Part shown: positions 7,251-15,503 of the stretch, one piece after another
Layout of the letters: each line of letters starts with the position of its first letter
Position numbering within the stretch: position 1 is the stretch's first letter
Origin: CAZQCI01 sp964592255
GTDB taxonomy: Bacteria > UBA10199 > SBBF01
DNA length: 36,637 nt
NCBI GenBank assembly: GCA_964592255.1
Contig: CAZQCI010000009.1
Location: forward strand, 1-36,637
Direction: 5' to 3'
Program-made: the position numbers and the translations under genes
The notes under the pieces: generated by a model
What the model was told of the DNA's origin: nothing
Seen by the model: only the letters and a program-made list of their open reading frames with translations
The model's database searches: none

Positions 7251-9145
7251 TTTTTTAAAAACCTCTCCCGCCACCATTCAAACATCAGCAAAGCAAACAA
7301 AGGTTTTCGATTGTTCTTTTTTCCGGCCAAATGTTCCCCCACCAAACGATCGACAACAATAGGATTAAAAATACCGGCTTTTTTAATACGATCATGATGT
7401 AGGGTTTGCTGCAACACAGGGCGCAACTCTTCTTTTAACCATTGGGCGATAGGAATCCCGAATCCTTTTTTAGGTCTGTAGATAATGTCATGAGGGAGGA
7501 CAGACTCGAGAGCTTTTTTCAGCAAAAATTTCGTCTGGCTTCCTTTCATTTTAAATTCAAAGGGAAGAGTCGAAACATATTCGACAAAATTCTTATCTAA
7601 AAAAGGAGCACGCACTTCCAAAGAAGCGGCCATAGAAGCGCGGTCGGCCTTCACCAAAATATCGTCGCACAGATAAAACTTTTGATAAAAATAAAGCATT
7701 TGATCCCCCCTATTTTTGGAAGGGCAAGACAACATAACCTGCCGAACTAAATCTAAAGGATCAGAATCTTGCAATAAAGTGTGAGCTGGGGAAGACGGCT
7801 CAAAAAGGGAAAGCTGTTCTTCGCGATGAAAAGCCCCTAACCACACTTGATTGCGCAATACGGGTGGATAGCCGGCACCATATAAAAACTGTTTCAACTT
7901 AAATTCAAAACTCATGTCTTTATCAGATACTGGAAGATGACGGGCGAATGCCTTCATTCCTTTTTGAAAAAAAGATGGTATTTTGGAGGCGAGCCTCCCT
8001 GCATAAAACGTAGGATAGCCAGCAAACAGTTCGTCACTGCCATCCCCACCTAACGCTACCGTCACATGTTGGCGGGTAAATTTTGAAAGAAGGTATGTTG
8101 GAATGATAGAATAATCCGCAAAAGGCTCATCTAAAAAATCGGCCACTTCAGGCAAAATGTCGATCATCTTAGACGCTGTCAGAGTCTGTTGATAATGCGT
8201 GGTGGAAAATTTTTTAGCAATAAGACTGGAGTAGGCGGACTCGTCAAAACTGGGCTCGTCAAAATTGATGGAAAAAGTTTTAATGTCTTTGCCTTCCCGA
8301 TGCCGTGCCATCAAAGCTACAACACTGGACGAGTCCAAACCTCCGGAAAGAAAAACACCCAATGGTACATCACTGACCAACCTTGTCTCCACCGCTTGAT
8401 CTAAAAGAGAGACTATTTTGGATTGGACTTCTTGTTCATCCCAATCAGATTTTTTTTTGGAAGCGGAAGAAGTTAAAGGAATATCCCAGTAACGTTTTAT
8501 TTCCAATCCGGACTGATCCCAAATAAGGCAATGTCCGGCAGCTAATTTTTTCACACCGTGAAAAATAGAATAAGGGGCAGGAACATATTCATATTGAAAA
8601 AAATGAACCAAAGCTTCGGTATCTAATTGAGGACTAAAACGGGGATGAGGAAGAAAAGCCTTACACTCCGAAGCAAACGCAAATCCCCAAGGCGTATTCC
8701 AATAATAAAATGGCTTTTTGCCCATGCGGTCACGGGCGGCAAAGAGCCGACGTTCTTTTTTATCCCAAACTACAAACGAAAACATTCCGTTTAATTGCGT
8801 GAGGCATTTCTCCCCTTCATGAATATAAAATTTTAGAAGCACTTCCGTATCAGAATGTGTTTTAAAAGAGACCCCCGATTTTTCAAGACGCGTGCGGATT
8901 TCTTGAAAATTATAAATTTCACCATTGAAGACAATAACGAACCGGCCGTCATCACTACTCATAGGCTGGCTTCCTGTAGATAAGTCGATAATGGAAAGCC
9001 GACGATGGCCAAGCCCTACGGGCCCTTCACAAAAATAGCCTTCAGCATCCGGCCCACGATGAACAAGGGTTCGGTTCATCTTTTGAAGAACAGATAAATC
9101 AATGGGAGAATCGTCTTTATGAAGAATGCCGGTTATGCCGCACAT
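7247..9145 (-). CDS. asnB: Asparagine synthase, glutamine-hydrolysing
   Basis: A 632-residue AsnB-type enzyme: an N-terminal glutaminase domain releases ammonia from glutamine and a C-terminal ATP-pyrophosphatase domain activates aspartate. The start at 9145 is fixed by chemistry: it gives MCGITGI, whose Cys2 becomes the N-terminal nucleophile. The 15 codons that could precede it are read from a dispersed repeat and would block the active site. RGPDAEGYF, GHRRLSIIDL and FNGEIYN build the glutamine pocket, and FLSGGLDSSSVVA is the PP-loop. Proteins of this family may also amidate cell-surface sugars or peptides, and the next gene upstream is a glycosyltransferase. Asparagine or envelope synthesis are both possible. 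Confidence 0.9.
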   Translation of the reverse strand: MCGITGILHKDDSPIDLSVLQKMNRTLVHRGPDAEGYFCEGPVGLGHRRLSIIDLSTGSQPMSSDDGRFVIVFNGEIYNFQEIRTRLEKSGVSFKTHSDTEVLLKFYIHEGEKCLTQLNGMFSFVVWDKKERRLFAARDRMGKKPFYYWNTPWGFAFASECKAFLPHPRFSPQLDTEALVHFFQYEYVPAPYSIFHGVKKLAAGHCLIWDQSGLEIKRYWDIPLTSSASKKKSDWDEQEVQSKIVSLLDQAVETRLVSDVPLGVFLSGGLDSSSVVALMARHREGKDIKTFSINFDEPSFDESAYSSLIAKKFSTTHYQQTLTASKMIDILPEVADFLDEPFADYSIIPTYLLSKFTRQHVTVALGGDGSDELFAGYPTFYAGRLASKIPSFFQKGMKAFARHLPVSDKDMSFEFKLKQFLYGAGYPPVLRNQVWLGAFHREEQLSLFEPSSPAHTLLQDSDPLDLVRQVMLSCPSKNRGDQMLYFYQKFYLCDDILVKADRASMAASLEVRAPFLDKNFVEYVSTLPFEFKMKGSQTKFLLKKALESVLPHDIIYRPKKGFGIPIAQWLKEELRPVLQQTLHHDRIKKAGIFNPIVVDRLVGEHLAGKKNNRKPLFALLMFEWWRERFLKN

Positions 9146-9160
9146 GAAGGGAGGATCCCT

Positions 9161-9203
9161 CGACAAGCTCGGGATGTCCACATGGGACATGGTGAGCTTG
9201 TCG
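9161..9203. repeat. REP-like palindrome between glycosyltransferase and asnB
   Basis: CGACAAGCTC (9161-9170) pairs with GAGCTTGTCG (9194-9203), and ATGTCC (9174-9179) pairs with GGACAT (9185-9190) inside it. The word TTCGACAAGCTCA and its inverse form a common dispersed palindrome in metagenome-derived Gram-negative genomes. It reaches to within about 16 bases of the asnB start, so the asnB ribosome-binding site must lie in or beside it. Confidence 0.7.
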
Positions 9204-9214
9204 AACCATATCCG

Positions 9215-10171
9215 TTACAGATTAATTTTTTCATCAATGAGATAAATATTCTTATTTTGCGACTCGTGATAAGTCCGCATCATCAATTCCGCCAATAATC
9301 CCAGCATGATGGACAGCACCCCCAAAACGGAAAGGAACACAGCTAATAAAAGAAGCGGATTACGGTGGGCAAAAACATCATGATAATATTTTTGATAAAG
9401 CACAATCCCGCCGGTCGTAAAAGCCACAATATTAAAAATAAGACCCATGCCCCCAAAAAGATAAAGGGGCGTAGTCATAAAAGAGCCTAAAAATTTAACG
9501 GTCAGTAAATCGAGAATAACTTTAAAGGTACGTGACAGGCCGTATTTAGATTTTCCTTTGGTTCGGGCAAAATGGTTAACGGGAATTTCTGTAACCTTGG
9601 CGCCAGCCATAGCCGCATAGGCCGGGATAAACCGGTGCATTTCTCCGTAAAGAGTAAAAGCATCTACAAAGCGGGCTTGATACGCTTTAAGAGTACAACC
9701 GTAATCTTTGATTTTAACACCGGTGGCCCATCCAATGAGCTTGTTGGCTAATAACGAAGGGATTTTACGCGTAATAAAAGTATCCTGCCGATTTTTCCGC
9801 CAGCCGGAAACCACCCCATAACCCTCCTTCATTTTTTCCAAAAGTTTTGGAATATCGTTGGGGTCGTTTTGATTATCGGAATCTAGAGTAATATAAATCT
9901 TACCGGTTGCTGCCTTAAAACCAGCCGACATGGCCGCTGTTTGCCCAAAATTTCTGGTAAAACGAACAATCTTTAAATGAGGATCGCTTTCTGATAATTT
10001 TTTTAAAATCTCAAAGCCTCCATCAATGGACCCATCATCAATAAAAATAATCTCATAAGTCTGGTTAAGTGAAGACATCACTTTCTTAACCCGGTTATAG
10101 GCTTCGGCCACATTATCCTCTTCATTATAAAACGGGATGATGATGGAGATATCACAAGACGGTTGGCTCAT
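9215..10171 (-). CDS. Glycosyltransferase family 2, DPM1/GtrB-like, membrane anchored
   Basis: A 318-residue enzyme that probably moves a sugar from a nucleotide donor to polyprenyl phosphate at the inner membrane. The GT-A domain shows ISIIIPFYNEEDN (8-20), FIDDGSIDGG and the metal-binding TLDSDNQNDP. RFTRNFGQTAAMSAGF is typical of the DPM1/GtrB/ArnC subfamily. Two membrane segments follow near residues 240-262 and 278-303, as in GtrB. The order glycosyltransferase then asnB on one strand, 69 bases apart, suggests a shared role in surface polysaccharide, but neighbours that would confirm this are absent. The sugar cannot be told from sequence. Confidence 0.88.
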   Translation of the reverse strand: MSQPSCDISIIIPFYNEEDNVAEAYNRVKKVMSSLNQTYEIIFIDDGSIDGGFEILKKLSESDPHLKIVRFTRNFGQTAAMSAGFKAATGKIYITLDSDNQNDPNDIPKLLEKMKEGYGVVSGWRKNRQDTFITRKIPSLLANKLIGWATGVKIKDYGCTLKAYQARFVDAFTLYGEMHRFIPAYAAMAGAKVTEIPVNHFARTKGKSKYGLSRTFKVILDLLTVKFLGSFMTTPLYLFGGMGLIFNIVAFTTGGIVLYQKYYHDVFAHRNPLLLLAVFLSVLGVLSIMLGLLAELMMRTYHESQNKNIYLIDEKINL

Positions 10172-10315
10172 AAAATCCTCATGAATGATTTAAAGAAACC
10201 CAACTGTTAGCAGAACTAGCTTGGGCTGACAACCTGAATACGGCAGGTCCTAGCTATTGACAAAGGCCAGGAAACCAATTAGTCCACTGCCCTTAACTTA
10301 AATGATGGAGATTTT

Positions 10316-10882
10316 ATGGGAATTCCAGCCAACCAATTAAAACCAGGCATGGTGATCGATCACGAAGGAAAACTGTGGCAATGTTTGCAATCCATCCACA
10401 AAACGCCGGGTAACCTTCGGGCTTTTATTCAAGCCAAAATGCGTAATGTTAAAGACGGCACTCAAAAAGAATTTCGTTTTTCATCTACCGAAACCTTAGA
10501 ACGCATTAATTTGATGGAACGGGAAATGCAATATCTCTACGCCGATGATGATTTTGTGCATTTCATGGATACGTCCAATTACGAACAAGTCCAAATCAAT
10601 AAATCCATGCTGGGGGATTCCATCAATTATCTTCTGCCCGACTCACTCATTAAAGTCACGTTTCATGAAACCAGCCCCATCGGTGTTAGTCTTCCACCCA
10701 CATTACAATTCAAAGTGACAGAAGCCGATCCGGGCATGAAAAATGCCACGGCCAGTGCTTCTTACAAAAACGCCACGATTGAAACCGGACTTGTCATTCA
10801 AGTTCCTCAATTCATCGACGCCGGGGATATCATTCGCATTGATACAACCACGGGTGAATACCGTGAACGGGTCTCTAAATAG
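10316..10882 (+). CDS. efp: Translation elongation factor P
   Basis: A 188-residue EF-P with the standard three beta-barrel domains. It binds between the ribosomal P and E sites and relieves stalling at proline runs. The N-terminal domain reads IPANQLKPGMVIDHEGKLW and the C-terminal OB domain ends GDIIRIDTTTGEYRERV, the EF-P signature. The tip loop that in E. coli carries the modified Lys34 (PGKGQ) here reads KTPGNLRAF, with Asn33 at the tip, so neither the lysylation nor the rhamnosylation target is present. GGAG lies at good spacing before the ATG. It is divergent from the glycosyltransferase gene. Confidence 0.95.
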   Translation: MGIPANQLKPGMVIDHEGKLWQCLQSIHKTPGNLRAFIQAKMRNVKDGTQKEFRFSSTETLERINLMEREMQYLYADDDFVHFMDTSNYEQVQINKSMLGDSINYLLPDSLIKVTFHETSPIGVSLPPTLQFKVTEADPGMKNATASASYKNATIETGLVIQVPQFIDAGDIIRIDTTTGEYRERVSK

Positions 10883-10946
10883 TCATTTTCTTTTACCACA
10901 ATAGGCCACCCCAGGCTTGGGGGGTCGGTATGTAGAGATGATCCAT

Positions 10947-11786
10947 ATGTTTCGCCGATACTTTCATTTCTTATTTTTTCTATTGTTACTGGCTCTGCCA
11001 GCTTTGGCTCAATCAGTAAAACCAACCATGGTTTTTGTTTATCCTGGAGGGGAAGGCGATAGCGAGGCCGCACAACCGTTGTTGGATCAATTCACCGCTT
11101 TGATTGAAAAACAAGGAGGCCCTGCTTTAGAAGCACACTATTATTCCTCTTTGGAGGAAGGGCTTCAAGCCATGAAAGATGCTTCTTTAGGCATTGTCAG
11201 CCTGGAAACTTATATCACGCAAAAAAATAAAATACCGATGGCCCTTCTCCTATCGACTCTTCCTATCAATACGGATCAAGCGGAAGAACATTATTATCTT
11301 ATGTCGCTAGAAGAAGAGAACCTAAAAACAGTTTATGTTTCCAACCCCATGGATGCACGTTTCTTCAGGCATCTACTATTTAAAAACAGACAAGCAACAC
11401 CTGTGCGTTCCACTAATCTTTTAGGAAATTTACGTAAAATAGCTGAGGGAGAAAAATCATCTTATCTTTTGGATAGCTATGAATATGAGGGGCTAAAATT
11501 TTTAAGTTTCGATTGGATTAAAAATTTAAAACTAACAGCCACCTCAGAGGCAATTCCTACTGCACCCTTGGTTGTCTTTAAGGATTTTTCCGGAAAAGAT
11601 AAGTTAAAAGAAGTTTTGTTAAAAATGGGTAAAACCAGTGATGGCAAAAAAATTCTACAAAGCCTACGTCTCAAAGGTTTTGTTGAGACAAATACAAACG
11701 CCTATGAAAAAACCGTTCAGGATTTTTTTAACCCATCTAGCGCGGCAAACGCACTTCCTAAAACTCCCGCATCACTTCCTAATTGA
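10947..11786 (+). CDS. Exported PhnD-like substrate-binding-domain protein
   Basis: A 279-residue protein with an N-terminal signal peptide (two Arg, then FHFLFFLLLLALPALA, probable cut before QS) and a body that resembles the PhnD-like phosphate/phosphonate-binding fold (MVFVYPGGEGDSEAAQPLL near the start, later SLGIVSLETYI). No permease or ATPase gene is adjacent, so it may not belong to a transporter. An ATG at 10938 is equally possible; only a weak GAGAT precedes 10947. Its last 70 bases overlap the 3' end of the convergent ROK kinase gene, and the extra tail (NPSSAANALPKTPASLPN) is low-complexity. The fold assignment is moderate and the ligand unknown. Confidence 0.6.
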   Translation: MFRRYFHFLFFLLLLALPALAQSVKPTMVFVYPGGEGDSEAAQPLLDQFTALIEKQGGPALEAHYYSSLEEGLQAMKDASLGIVSLETYITQKNKIPMALLLSTLPINTDQAEEHYYLMSLEEENLKTVYVSNPMDARFFRHLLFKNRQATPVRSTNLLGNLRKIAEGEKSSYLLDSYEYEGLKFLSFDWIKNLKLTATSEAIPTAPLVVFKDFSGKDKLKEVLLKMGKTSDGKKILQSLRLKGFVETNTNAYEKTVQDFFNPSSAANALPKTPASLPN

Positions 11787-12670
11787 GCTTGTTTGATGCA
11801 AATACCCTCGGCTGTTTTTTTATAAATACGTCTCTTCATTTCCTTCTTAGCAGCAGATAGAAAAAGATCGGAGGCTCCCATCAACCCTCCACCCAGAACT
11901 ATTCTTTGTACACCCGTCACATTCACCAAAGAAGCAAGACCAATACCTAAATAATAACCCATGTTCTCAAAGAGCCGCAACGCGGCTAGCCGCTTAGGGG
12001 ATTTATTGCTATTCCGTGCCGTCATGGCCAAGGCATAAAGCTGATCTTCAGGTTTGAGTTTTCGGATAAAATTTAATCCTGGCACTTTCATCATCTGGCG
12101 CCTTAAGCCGGAGGCGGAGGCATAAAGCTCAAAACATCCCCGCGAACCACAGGGACAAGGCGGGCCATCACTTTGAATGACCATGTGACCAAACTCCCCC
12201 GTAAACCCATGATCACCATGGACAATACGAGAGTTGATTATTAACGCCCCTCCAATACCGGTACCGAGAGTCAACATCATAAAATGGGGCCATGATTTTG
12301 CGGTCCCTTTCCATTGTTCAGCCAGTGCCGCATTGTTGGCATCGTTATCAACAAAAACAGGAAGAGAAAAAATACGTTGCAGATATGTTTTGATGGAAAA
12401 ATTTTTCCATGCCGGAAAATGGGGAGACGCAAACACAATTCCTTGGTCAGCAGACACAATGCCCGCAACACCCACACCAATAGCTTGAGGTTTTTGATCT
12501 GCAGACTGGATGAGAGATGCAACAATAGTGCCGATCACTTTCACACTATCGCGTGTGCTACGATGCATCCCCACCGGTTGATTAATTTTTTTAATCACCC
12601 TACCCTGTGCCGAAACAAGAGCCGCACGAATATTGGTGCCCCCTAAATCGATGCCAATAACTGTTTTCAT
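11717..12670 (-). CDS. ROK-family sugar kinase (glucokinase-like)
   Basis: A 317-residue cytosolic sugar kinase. It shows the ATP motif IGIDLGGTNIRAALV (5-19), the catalytic Asp in VDNDANNAALAE (D110), LTLGTGIGGALI (134-144), and the ROK signature with the zinc site: GEFGHMV (158-164, with E159 and H162) then CPCGSRGCFE (172-181). No DNA-binding domain precedes the kinase, so this is a kinase and not a NagC/XylR-type repressor. Glucose or N-acetyl-hexosamine are the usual substrates. It lies divergent from rsmE with 62 bases between, and its 3' end overlaps the convergent exported-protein gene by 70 bases. Confidence 0.88.
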   Translation of the reverse strand: MKTVIGIDLGGTNIRAALVSAQGRVIKKINQPVGMHRSTRDSVKVIGTIVASLIQSADQKPQAIGVGVAGIVSADQGIVFASPHFPAWKNFSIKTYLQRIFSLPVFVDNDANNAALAEQWKGTAKSWPHFMMLTLGTGIGGALIINSRIVHGDHGFTGEFGHMVIQSDGPPCPCGSRGCFELYASASGLRRQMMKVPGLNFIRKLKPEDQLYALAMTARNSNKSPKRLAALRLFENMGYYLGIGLASLVNVTGVQRIVLGGGLMGASDLFLSAAKKEMKRRIYKKTAEGICIKQAQLGSDAGVLGSAFAALDGLKKS

Positions 12671-12732
12671 AAAACCCAGACTAGCCGAATTGATTATTTG
12701 TGAAAATAAGAAAGAGGCAGTATGATTATTTT

Positions 12733-13440
12733 ATGCCTCTCTTTCGTTTTAGCTCAAAAGACAGACTTGAAAACACGGTGACATTATACGGTGATGAGGC
12801 CCATCACCTTGCCCGTGTGCTGCGGGCCAAGGTGGGGGATGTGGTTGAGCTCACCGACGAACAGTATCATCTTTTTGAGGCGGAAATTATTTCCACAACC
12901 AAAGAAGTATCATTAAAAATTGTAAAAGAGTTAAAAGCCCCGCCCCCACCCTATTCTATCCATCTTTATCTTCCGCTTATCAAACCCGAAAATATGGAAT
13001 GGGTGGCAGAAAAAATAACCGAACTCAACATCGACGCCCTTCATCTTGTTTCAACAAAATATTGCAATCAGAGGGAAATCAAAGAAAACAAATGGGAAAG
13101 ACTTTTGAAAATAACAGCAGAATCCCAAAAACAATGCGGGCGATTGATTCCTTTACAAATTTTCCCACCTGAAAATTTTGATGTATTGATATCCAAGTCA
13201 GAAAAAGGAACTCATTTTTTTTGCAGTGAAAAAAGGGAAGGTCAAACTTTTAAGGAAGCTGTCGGCAACAAACCGGCACCCTATCATATCTGGATTGGCC
13301 CGGAAGGTGGATGGTCTGAAGAAGAAACAAGACAAGCGTTGAGTCATAACTTGATCCCTATAACTTTGGCGCCCTTGATTTTACGTGCTGAAACCGCCGC
13401 CTTGTGTGCCGTGTCCAGTTTGTTAAGCTGTCTTAAATAG
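12733..13440 (+). CDS. rsmE: 16S rRNA m3U1498 methyltransferase
   Basis: A SPOUT-class methyltransferase of 235 residues that methylates N3 of U1498 of 16S rRNA in the assembled small subunit. It begins MPLFRF, like most RsmE proteins, then has the PUA-like domain (DEAHHLARVLRAKVGD), and the knotted S-adenosylmethionine site WIGPEGGWSEEE near residue 195 followed by LILRAETAALCAVSSLL. An earlier in-frame GTG at 12700 exists but gives an atypical N-terminus. It is followed after 15 bases by the phosphodiesterase gene, probably in one transcript. Confidence 0.93.
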   Translation: MPLFRFSSKDRLENTVTLYGDEAHHLARVLRAKVGDVVELTDEQYHLFEAEIISTTKEVSLKIVKELKAPPPPYSIHLYLPLIKPENMEWVAEKITELNIDALHLVSTKYCNQREIKENKWERLLKITAESQKQCGRLIPLQIFPPENFDVLISKSEKGTHFFCSEKREGQTFKEAVGNKPAPYHIWIGPEGGWSEEETRQALSHNLIPITLAPLILRAETAALCAVSSLLSCLK

Positions 13441-13455
13441 TTTTTGGTCAACAAT

Positions 13456-14166
13456 ATGAACCCACTCATTATTGCCCATCGCGGCGCCTCCGGTGAAGCA
13501 CCGGAAAATACAATAAAGTCTTTCCGTCTGGCGGCCACACAAAACGCGGACGGCATTGAGCTGGATATTTATCTTACCCGCGATAAGCAGATGATCATTC
13601 ATCACGATGATTATGTAAAAATTGGACCACATCGTCACCACATGCGTCATTCCACTTATGCCCAATTGCTGGAAGCCGACGTGGGCGAAGGAGAGAAAAT
13701 TCCTTTGCTGAAGAGTGTATTTGAGGAATTGGGCAAAAATTTCAAAATCATCAATGTGGAAATCAAATCGACAGGGCTGAAAACGGATGGCATTGAAAAA
13801 CATCTTGTATCCTTGATTGATGAATTTGATCTCAAATCAAAAGTTCTGGTTTCATCCTTTAATCCTCTTCATCTTATCCGTCTTAAAAAACTGGATCCCA
13901 AAATCCGCACCGGATATTTGATGTATCATCGGCATTGGATTGCCCAACGGCCTGCTTGGTCGGCTCGCACCCAGGCTGAAACTCTAAATTTGGAAGCCGC
14001 CTGGTTTAAAAAACCGTCCATCTATAAACGTTACACCAAACTCAACAAAAAAATCTGGGTATGGACAGTTAATTCTGAAGAAGATATGCGGTATTGGATT
14101 GATAAAAAAGTCGATGCCATTATCACCAACTATCCTGCTCGCCTCAAAAGTCTGCTGACAAGCTGA
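13456..14166 (+). CDS. Glycerophosphodiester phosphodiesterase
   Basis: A 236-residue GDPD-family TIM barrel that splits glycerophosphodiesters to glycerol 3-phosphate and an alcohol. IIAHRGASGEAPENT at the start carries the catalytic His and Glu/Asn, and IELDIYLTRDKQMIIHHDD holds the metal-binding Glu-Asp and the second His. NVEIK and the late VWTVNSEEDM are also typical. No signal peptide is seen, so it acts in the cytosol, like UgpQ. The ATG at 13456 is used; a TTG 12 bases earlier is possible. It lies directly after rsmE. Confidence 0.9.
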   Translation: MNPLIIAHRGASGEAPENTIKSFRLAATQNADGIELDIYLTRDKQMIIHHDDYVKIGPHRHHMRHSTYAQLLEADVGEGEKIPLLKSVFEELGKNFKIINVEIKSTGLKTDGIEKHLVSLIDEFDLKSKVLVSSFNPLHLIRLKKLDPKIRTGYLMYHRHWIAQRPAWSARTQAETLNLEAAWFKKPSIYKRYTKLNKKIWVWTVNSEEDMRYWIDKKVDAIITNYPARLKSLLTS

Positions 14167-14207
14167 CAAATAATTCTTGATTCCCCAACTCACTTATCAC
14201 TAAATGA

Positions 14208-14699
14208 ATGACTATGATCCAAAATCGCATGAGCCGGTCTATCGCCAAGCTGGATAAATATCCCGAAAGCATCCGTCGCATGGCTGTAAATTTTATTATT
14301 AAAAGAACCATCCCCTACGTCGGTACTTCCAAGTTGTGTATCGAGGAAATCACTCCGGAGCGCTTGATTGTTTCCATTCCCAACAAACGAAAAGTTCAAA
14401 ATCATATTCATAATGTTCATGCCACAGCCATGGCACTTATTGCAGAAACTGCCACAGGTCTTCTAGTGGCTATGAATTTGCCGGATGATAAATTACCGCT
14501 CATCAAATCGATGAAAATTGATTATAAAAAAAGAAGCAAAGGGGCGATGAAGGCTGTGGCTTCCTTTACTCCGGAACAAACCCAACAAATCAAAACAGAA
14601 CCCAAAGGCAGTGTGACCGTTCCCGTCACTGTGACGGATGAAAGCGGCGAGTCCCCCATCCAATGCGAAATGATTTGGGCGTGGATTCCTAAAAAATAA
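14208..14699 (+). CDS. DUF4442 hotdog-fold protein (thioesterase-like), copy 1
   Basis: A 163-residue protein of the DUF4442 group, related to hotdog-fold acyl-CoA thioesterases. The family feature is NHIHNVHATAMALIAETATG (about residues 66-85), the helix that packs in the hotdog, preceded by TPERLIVSIPNKRKVQ and followed by KSMKIDYKKRSKG. The catalytic Asp/Glu of PaaI-type thioesterases is not obvious, so enzymatic activity is uncertain. A second, diverged copy lies at 35422-35889. ATG at 14208 or 14214 could start; no good ribosome-binding site is visible. It is upstream of yebC, 54 bases apart. Confidence 0.72.
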   Translation: MTMIQNRMSRSIAKLDKYPESIRRMAVNFIIKRTIPYVGTSKLCIEEITPERLIVSIPNKRKVQNHIHNVHATAMALIAETATGLLVAMNLPDDKLPLIKSMKIDYKKRSKGAMKAVASFTPEQTQQIKTEPKGSVTVPVTVTDESGESPIQCEMIWAWIPKK

Positions 14700-14753
14700 T
14701 CCCCACTTGGCAAACAATTTTCTTCTGTGTTAGGCATGTTCCCGGAGGAACTT

Positions 14754-15503
14754 ATGTCCGGACATTCCAAATGGGCCACCATTAAACGTAAAAAAGGGGC
14801 TGCCGATGCCAAGCGCGGAGCCATGTTCACTAAACTCATTAAAGAAATTACCGTTGCCGCACGCATGGGAGGTGGGGATCCCAATGGCAATCCTCGGCTA
14901 CGCACAGCGATTGATAAGGCTCGTGGCAGTAGCATGCCCAATGACAATATCGACCGAGCCATTAAAAAAGGAACCGGGGAGTTGGAAGGGGTCAATTACG
15001 AAGAAATGACCTACGAAGGCTACGGCCCGGCAGGTGTGGCGGTGATGATTGAGTCGCTCACGGATAATAAAAACCGTACCGTTTCGGAATTAAGAAATAT
15101 TTTTTCAAAAGCTGGCGGCAATTTAGGAGAAACGGGTTCGGTCGGATGGATGTTTGAGAAAAAAGGAATTTTGACTTTTGATAAAAAAGGAGTGAGCGAA
15201 GAAAAGTTGATGGAAGCAGCACTTGAAGCCGGAGCTGAAGATATTAAAGACTCCGATTCAAATTGGGATGTACTTACAACGCCGAGTGATTTTGATACAG
15301 TTAAGACTACGCTCGAAAAATCAGGATTTAAAGCTTCAAACGGGGAAGTATCCATGATTCCTAAAAACACTGTCCAACTAGAACAAGCAGACGCAGAAAA
15401 AATGCTTAAACTGATAGATACCTTGGAAGACCACGATGACGTACAAAAAGTTTTTGCCAATTTCGACATCTCTGCCGATATTTTGGAAAAAATAAACGTA
15501 TGA
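14754..15503 (+). CDS. yebC: YebC/PmpR-family protein (TACO1-like)
   Basis: A 249-residue protein of the YebC family. Members were named as transcription regulators; recent work on the family connects them to translation through difficult (proline-rich) sequences. The N-terminus MSGHSKWATIKRKKGAADAK is the family signature, and YGPAGVAVMIESLTDNKNRT and GNLGETGSVGWMF follow in the middle domain. The start at 14754 is fixed by this signature and by GGAGGAACTT before the ATG. Its stop overlaps the ruvC start (ATGA), the conserved yebC-ruvC gene pair. Confidence 0.95.
   Translation: MSGHSKWATIKRKKGAADAKRGAMFTKLIKEITVAARMGGGDPNGNPRLRTAIDKARGSSMPNDNIDRAIKKGTGELEGVNYEEMTYEGYGPAGVAVMIESLTDNKNRTVSELRNIFSKAGGNLGETGSVGWMFEKKGILTFDKKGVSEEKLMEAALEAGAEDIKDSDSNWDVLTTPSDFDTVKTTLEKSGFKASNGEVSMIPKNTVQLEQADAEKMLKLIDTLEDHDDVQKVFANFDISADILEKINV

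Noticed and set aside
10257..10285. Promoter for efp with TTGACA at 10257
   Set aside because: The -10 region at the right distance (TAGTCC) is too poor to support it.
10908..10923. Terminator after efp (CCCCA/TGGGG)
   Set aside because: Short stem with no T-run.
12234..12646. Plus-strand open frames inside the ROK kinase gene
   Set aside because: Shadows of a gene with complete ROK motifs on the other strand.
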